DNA of 64,000 nt. Origin: Elgaria multicarinata webbii (Eukaryota; Chordata; Lepidosauria; Squamata; Anguidae). Below are positions 37,592-64,000 of this stretch, one piece after another (position 1 is the stretch's first letter; every line of letters starts with the position of its first letter). Location of the stretch: contig NC_086188.1 in the NCBI RefSeq assembly GCF_023053635.1, positions 3,055,001 to 3,119,000 on the forward strand, read 5' to 3'. The notes below the pieces were generated by a model. It saw nothing but the letters and a program-made list of their open reading frames with translations, was not told the DNA's origin and ran no database searches. The position numbers and the translations under genes are program-made.

Positions 37592-37951
37592 GGGGGGGAT
37601 GGAAAGGGGAGACATGATGGCACTCTTCGAATACTTGAAAGGTTGTCACACAGAAGAGGGCCAGGATCTCTTCTCGATCCTCCCAGAGTGCAGGACACGG
37701 AATAATGGGCTCAAGTGACAGGAAGTCAGATTCCGGCTGGACATCAGGAAGAACGTCCTGACTGTTAGAGCAGTACAACAATGGAACCAATTACCCAGGG
37801 AGGTTGTGGGTTCTCCCACACTAGAGGCCTTCAAGAGGCAGTTGGACAACCATCTTTCAGGAATACTTTGAGGTGGATTCCTGCATTGAGCAGGGGGTTG
37901 GACTCGATGGCCTTGTAGGCCCCTTCCAACTCTGCTATTCTATGATTCTCT
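37592..37951 (+). mobile_element. CR1 LINE 3' end
   Basis: Plus-strand CR1 from GACATGATGGCACTCTTCGA to the TATTCTATGATTCT tail, including the region encoding the C-terminal WN-LPREV-type motif. Confidence 0.9.
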
Positions 37952-38439
37952 GAAAGCATTGCTCCCTGGCCCATTCAGTCTTCTTCCATCCACCTTTCCT
38001 TTTTGCTGTCTTTCTCTCTCCACTTTCAGCCTGTGGCCTCACTATTTCTCTCCCTGGCCGCCTTCGTTCTCTCCATCTTTCTTAGTCAACTTCGTTCTCT
38101 CCATCCTTCTTTGTCAGTTTCTTCCTCTCCATCCTTCCTAGCCTCCTCCTCCTCCTTTCTCCACCCTTCCTAGCTCCTAACCTGGCTCTTTCTCCCCCAC
38201 TCCCCCGTTTATCTCACTGTTTCTCCCCACCCCCAGCCTGTAGCCCCACTCTTTCTTTGCCTGGCTGTGTCTCTGCCCCCCAGTCTCTCTCTTACTCTCC
38301 TTCTCCCTTCCTGCTGACCAGCAGCGGGTTCAGGAACAGGAAGGAGAACCTGGTGCCCGAACGTTTTTCTATTACTTTATGATTTTTTATTTTTTTTAAG
38401 GGGGCAGAGAGTGAAGAGCCGTGTGGGCACCAAAGCACC

Positions 38440-38470
38440 CACAGGCACCACGCTGGGGACCCCTGGTCTA
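38440..38470. mobile_element. Right terminus of a hAT-like element
   Basis: GGCACCACGCTGGGGACCCC followed by TG resembles the common hAT terminus CAGGGGTCCCCAACG read backwards. No matching left end was found. Confidence 0.45.
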
Positions 38471-38624
38471 GGACCATGGGAATGTGCTCATCAGGTGGCT
38501 TTTCTCTTGGTTTGCATGGAGAACAGGCCGGCTATTCAGAAGAACAGGCGCCGGGACTGAAAACCCAGGAGAGAGGAGACCCCCCCTCCTCCTCTGGGTA
38601 CCCAGCGCTGCCTAGCGGGGTGGG

Positions 38625-38745
38625 CAAAGTGTGGCTCCCCAGATTTTGGACTGCAGTTCCCCCCATCCCTCACCACTGGCTGGAGTTGATGGGGGCTGTG
38701 GCCCTCCAGATGATGCTGGACGGCTATTTGCCAACCCCCCTGCCG
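38625..38745. mobile_element. Diverged fold-back MITE
   Basis: Left TGTGGCTCCCCAGATTTTGG and right GCCCTCCAGATGATGCTGGA are remnants of the arms of the CCAACCTGG family. Confidence 0.6.
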
Positions 38746-38824
38746 TGCATCTTGGACAAAAATACAGTTCCCACTCCCCGTGGGGTTCTTTTCAGCCAGC
38801 CGCATCTAAACAATGCCAGGAGGC

Positions 38825-39495
38825 CGGCTGGAGTGCTTTGGCTTTTATTACTAAATAAATAATTCGATAAAACCTTGTGCAAAATAAAACTGTAGTAAGA
38901 AATGCAAACAGTCCTTGGTGGAATGAATGTCTCTTGTCTCCCTGGCCGGCCTCTGTCGAATTCGCCCAGAAAGTGGAACTCGTCTCCAAAGACTTACTCT
39001 GGCGGGGAAGGTGGGCTTCTCGCTTAAAACAGCACCTCTGGCTAGCTGTGGCCTTGGCACGCTGAAGTTCAGCAGCAGCCAGGAGCTCCGGAGCCCGGCC
39101 AAAGCGTCCGTGCCTCCGTGCCCGTGGGGGCATCTGGTGCGTAATTTGGCATTCTGAGAAACTTGGCTTATGTGTGGTTGGCGTTTTTAAAAAGCAAGTT
39201 TAAAGCTGAAAACGCAGCCGGGCTTGCTTTCTCGTCCCCTTTATGTCCATCCCATGGCAAGTAAGTGCTTGTCTGCTTGCTTGGTGTTTCTGAATGGATC
39301 ACGGCTGCCACTTTCTGCAGGGTGCAACCACGGCCCGTGGAGAACGAAGGCTGGAGAACGAAGAGGGCCGCTCCATCCACGCTGGGCCCACGTCCTGCAC
39401 CCCAAGGCTGTACGGGGAGCAGCGAAAGGCCGGGTGAGTTTGCTGATCGGCCCCGAGCGTGCCTCCCTCACGCCCACTTCCCCTGCCGCAAGGGC
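38825..39495 (-). other. TRPV4 3' untranslated region and polyadenylation signal
   Basis: Below the stop at 39496 the minus strand runs about 650 nt to an AATAAA (38849-38844). It is preceded by an AU-rich ATTTATTTA element near 38851-38860 and by TTTTGCACAAGGTTTTATCG. Cleavage is expected 10-25 nt beyond, near 38825. No other hexamer is better placed. Confidence 0.65.
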
Positions 39496-60504
<21,009 letters not shown>

Positions 60505-61654
60505 GGCTGCCGTGGGGAGGGGCGAGGTGGGTTCAACCTGGTCTGGCGGAAGGAAAAGGAAACCGGGCGTCAGACAGAGGGGAGGCATTTTGGGGGATCT
60601 TAACGAAGAAAGAAAGAAGTCCTGGGACAAGGAAGGGACGGTGAAATAAACAGTAACTGATCAGGAAGGACTCTGCATATGCTCAGAGAATGCCTTGCGT
60701 TTGTTCTTAGGTGATGAATTCCAGGCCTGCTGGAAACATGCTTTTTAGACAGGTGGCAACAGCTGGATACCATCAAAGGGCAGCAAATGGCCAATTATTG
60801 AATGTATTAAGCATTGGCTACCACGGTTCAGGGTTCAACAGCCTTTGGATTTTCTGCAAAGTTCTACATCGGCGGCTGGAAGGGAAATCAAATGTGAAAG
60901 GGCTCCAAGAGGCTGACATTAAACTGGCATCTTTTAAACGAAACATTTAGCAAGAGTTTTTTGTCCGTCGCGTTTTTGTCCATCGCTCCAGTACCATGAT
61001 GCCCGTTGGTTGAAATCCTCAAAGGCAGGAACAGTTTTGAAACCCTGCCCACGGTTTTCCTCGTCTCTCCAGAACGAGAAACCCGGCATCTGAGGTTTCC
61101 TTCGGGCACGGCTGCTGAGAAAGGGGTGGAAGATGACCCAGAAAGCCAGGACTCCCGTGCTAAGGGGGCAGACCTGGGTTTCGAGTTGGAATCCCATCCA
61201 TCCCTCCCTCAAATCAGGCAGCAGATTCTACCCACCTTTGCTCCCCAGCTGGAAGGAGCTGGACGAGAATTTGCCGGGCTCGCTTCTCCGGGGACGAAAC
61301 GGCCGCTATGCAGAGTCCCAGATGCACGAGGGCGCGGATGGCCTGATCGGGAAAGGGGGGAGGTGGGAGGGGGGGCCTGGTTGGAGCTCCTCAAGGCTGC
61401 CGCTCCCTCCCGTCCGCCAACAAACCGTCGCTCCCAGCTCCGGCTTGACAGAGCCCCTTTGAGGGGACGGTGTGACCAGCCCACCGGCCCACCCACGCCC
61501 AGATGCGGTCGCTGAAGGCACAGGCGCCAGCAGAGAGAGGACAGAGTGGCTTTCATGGCTCCACGCAGGAGCCGGACCCCACCCAAAATCCAGAGACAGG
61601 CTGGGGGGGGGATCCAGGATCACCCATCCCGGCTGGCCGGGGAAAAGGGTGCCG

Positions 61655-61825
61655 CCCTCCTCCAACCTGGGGCTCTCTAGATGCTTTGGACTGCAACGCC
61701 CATCAACCCCAAGTGGCACTGCCAAAGAGTTTTTATACAGCAGGTATAAATATTGGCCGCCGGAAGCGCTGGATGGAGATGATGGGAACTGTAGTCCAAT
61801 GCATCCGATCAGGGGAAGGCTAACG
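61655..61825. mobile_element. Diverged fold-back MITE
   Basis: CTCCAACCTGGGGCTCTCTA at left and GTAGTCCAATGCATCCGATC at right are remnants of the CCAACCTGG family. Confidence 0.6.
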
Positions 61826-62574
61826 CGAAACAAGGAGGCGATGAACCCTTGGTTTATCATCATCATCATCAGTATCATCAAAATCGTTATCACAATTTAG
61901 TCCGAACTGCTCAAAAGTGAAGGCGGGCTGCCGCTACTGTTGCTGTTTTAGTAACGATTGCATCGCTGGATCCCGGAACTGTAAACGAGTTCTGGGACCA
62001 AACCTGGAGATTTCCCTTTTCTCGACGACGGTTAAAGATACAGGAGCCCTCTCCGCCTTTCCACAGGGACACCCCGGACAAACGGCCTTTTTAAAAAGGA
62101 AATGGTCTGGCCACTAGCCCCCGTGGCAACGTGGGACCTGCATTCGTTTCCAAAAGAACACGGTGCTCTTCTCTCAGGGCGCTCAAAGCCAGCCCAAAGG
62201 ATGGCAGCTCCTTTCTGGCTTGCGTTGCCTCCGAAAGGCCTGGGTTCCGGAAGGATGGGGAGCTGGGGGGGGGGGGGGACGGACGCCTGAGTCAGCCTGT
62301 CATTTTCTACTTGGCGAGAGCCATGTCCGACAAGGCCCGGCATGGGGTGTGCTTTGGAGGCCGACGTCTCGTGGTTCTGGGAAACCTCACCACGCACCAT
62401 GTCATTACGGGAGGCCTGCCTTGCCTTTAACTACATTCCTGCACCTTTGAACCACTGTATTGGGGGGTGGGGGGGACCTTGGTCTACCTCCTAAGGTTGT
62501 CGCGAAGCCTAAAATGCTGCTCCTCGAGCGTAAGGACTGGATCGGGCCACAGGTCCGCCTTGCCCAGCATCTAG

Positions 62575-62720
62575 TTTTTACACAGTTGTCTTTATGTTTT
62601 GGATGGTTTTAAATTTTGTATGCTTTTTTAATGTTTACTGTTTTAAACTTTTGTAAACAGCCCAGAGCACTTCGGCTACAGGGTGGTATATAAATGTAAT
62701 AAATAAATAAATAGATCTAG
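62575..62720 (+). mobile_element. L2-type LINE tail
   Basis: TTTGTAAACAGCCCAGAGCA, GGGTGGTATATAAATGTAAT and an AAATAAATAAATA tail. Confidence 0.85.
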
Positions 62721-64000
62721 TCCAGATTTCTTGCAGGGCAAGAAAGAGAGATGGCTCTCCCCAGTGCCTAGTCCCCAGTGTTAGGGTAGAGTGCTTCTGA
62801 TCACAGAGGCTCCACTAACATCCATGATGAACAGCTAGGGATAAAGCAATACCGAGGGCCAGGTTCGACTCCAGAGAAGTTCCCGAGGAGGGGGGGAATA
62901 CAAAACGAACCAGCATGTTGTAGCTTAAAGCCCTTACTAAGGCTTAAGAGAGATTTCCCAAACTTTTAGAATTGGGGTGGGGGACTGCACAAAACGCTTG
63001 ACAGTCAGTGGAAGTGGGTGTGGCCTTCTGGGGAACCCCAGCTAGACTGCCTCTATCCAGGGAGGTTCCATTCAGCAACCATGGCTAATAGCTGGACGGA
63101 CAGGATATAAACGTTAACTCCTAAATACACCATCATTCACGGGAGATGCCAGATAGTGAGCTCAGCCTGGATGTGCACAGAGCCCGGCTTGTTGCCGCCC
63201 GTCGGCTGGCTGGCAAACACCTCAGAGAGGAAGCCGGTCCCTCGCGCCACCGGCTGGCCACGCTCCTGTTTGCCTTGCAGGCACACCTGAAAGGATGATT
63301 CACTTCCCTTCCCAGCCCTGTCTGGCCAGGCATGACTGGAAGAGGCCGGGATGAAGGATGAATCTGGATGCGGCCGCCAATACCTCCCGAGCCTGCCCCC
63401 GAACGGCTCGGATCCGGAGGCCCAACCCTCGACAGCCGCGACCCGTCCAGCTGCCCGGGCTTTGCCACCATGAAAATATTTGCTCCTTGTCGAGCGCCTT
63501 GAAAACGGAGACGCCGGCCAGGAGGCCCAAGAAAAGGCGAAATTATAACCCAAACGGAGGCGACGGCATCGGTAAAACAGGGCGGGCTGCAAAACACACG
63601 AAGGAGGCCAACGACGTTTGGTGCGCAAGGTGGAAACTCCTGATGGGGCCACCGCCCCAATTCACAAGGGCCCAATCCACCAAGAAGCCCCCCCACCCCC
63701 CGGAAACGGAAGAGAGCAGGGCCAGGGCGCAATTGACCATTGCCAACCACCTATCCCAAAAACGCACAGACGTGCCGTCCGGCCGCGCCTGCCTCAAACT
63801 CTGCCCTTTGCTTTCCTCGGTCCGGCTGAGGGAACTTGGCCAGCAGCCAGGCCTCTCCGGCAAGCCATCGCTCTGCTTTGACCTCAAGGGTGCCCCTTTC
63901 TTCTCCGACACAAAGGCAGGACGCGGAAAGCGCCCCGTGCCTCTGCTGCGTCACCGCTTCCCCCACCCTGTCTCCCAAAATGCCCCTCTTTGTATCTTGG

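Larger units (their letters stand above)
60543..64000 (-). other. Presumed TRPV4 intron 1 and upstream region
   Basis: The non-coding first exon and promoter were not identified. Contents: palindrome remnants at 61655-61825, a CAT run at 61857-61870, a TAGGGTGACC-family arm at 62032-62085, an L2-type tail at 62575-62720, and GC-rich unique DNA at 63130-64000 that could hold regulatory sequence. Long minus-strand frames at 63133-63750 show no domain. Confidence 0.55.

Noticed and set aside
63133-63750. Additional gene upstream of TRPV4
   Set aside because: Overlapping frames on both strands without domain similarity; could be regulatory GC-rich DNA.

Overview
The window is vertebrate nuclear DNA, most likely from a squamate reptile (a lizard; the species cannot be told). 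The signs are split genes with GT-AG introns, about 40 copies of CR1- and L2-type LINE 3' ends, tRNA-derived SINEs and many fold-back DNA transposons. The repeat families look like those of squamates rather than birds or crocodilians; this is recognition, not a database result.

Two host genes are present and converge tail to tail. FAM222A (aggregatin) is on the plus strand: its long last coding exon starts at 12821 and its stop ends at 14088. Everything before 12821 appears to be its intron, and the 5' coding exon was not found. TRPV4, the calcium-permeable TRP vanilloid 4 channel, is on the minus strand: 15 coding exons run from 60504 (ATG) down to 39496 (stop). All junctions are canonical and in frame, and the joined reading frame is 863 residues against 871 in human. 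The same neighbours and orientation occur on human chromosome 12q24.

Layout: 1-12820, FAM222A intron with LINE copies and a 914-bp hAT-like element beside the splice acceptor; 12821-14088, FAM222A coding exon; 14089 to about 16.2 kb, its 3' UTR and unique flank; 16.4-16.7 kb, a 19-bp minisatellite; 17-38.8 kb, intergenic and repeat-rich; 38.8-60.5 kb, TRPV4; 60.5-64 kb, presumed TRPV4 intron 1.

No CRISPR array, operon, functional RNA gene or recognisable viral fossil was seen. The unusual content lies in mobile-element architecture: a four-layer nested insertion, two large fold-back elements sharing a core motif inside TRPV4 introns, a hAT-like MITE family with CTAG-centred 8-bp target duplications, a LINE copy type carrying that MITE at one fixed site, and a ~97% identical direct repeat flanking TRPV4 exon 3. 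TRPV4 and FAM222A also show lineage-specific changes (PIP2-site tryptophan lost, new C-terminal PDZ-like motif, polyQ in place of polyP).
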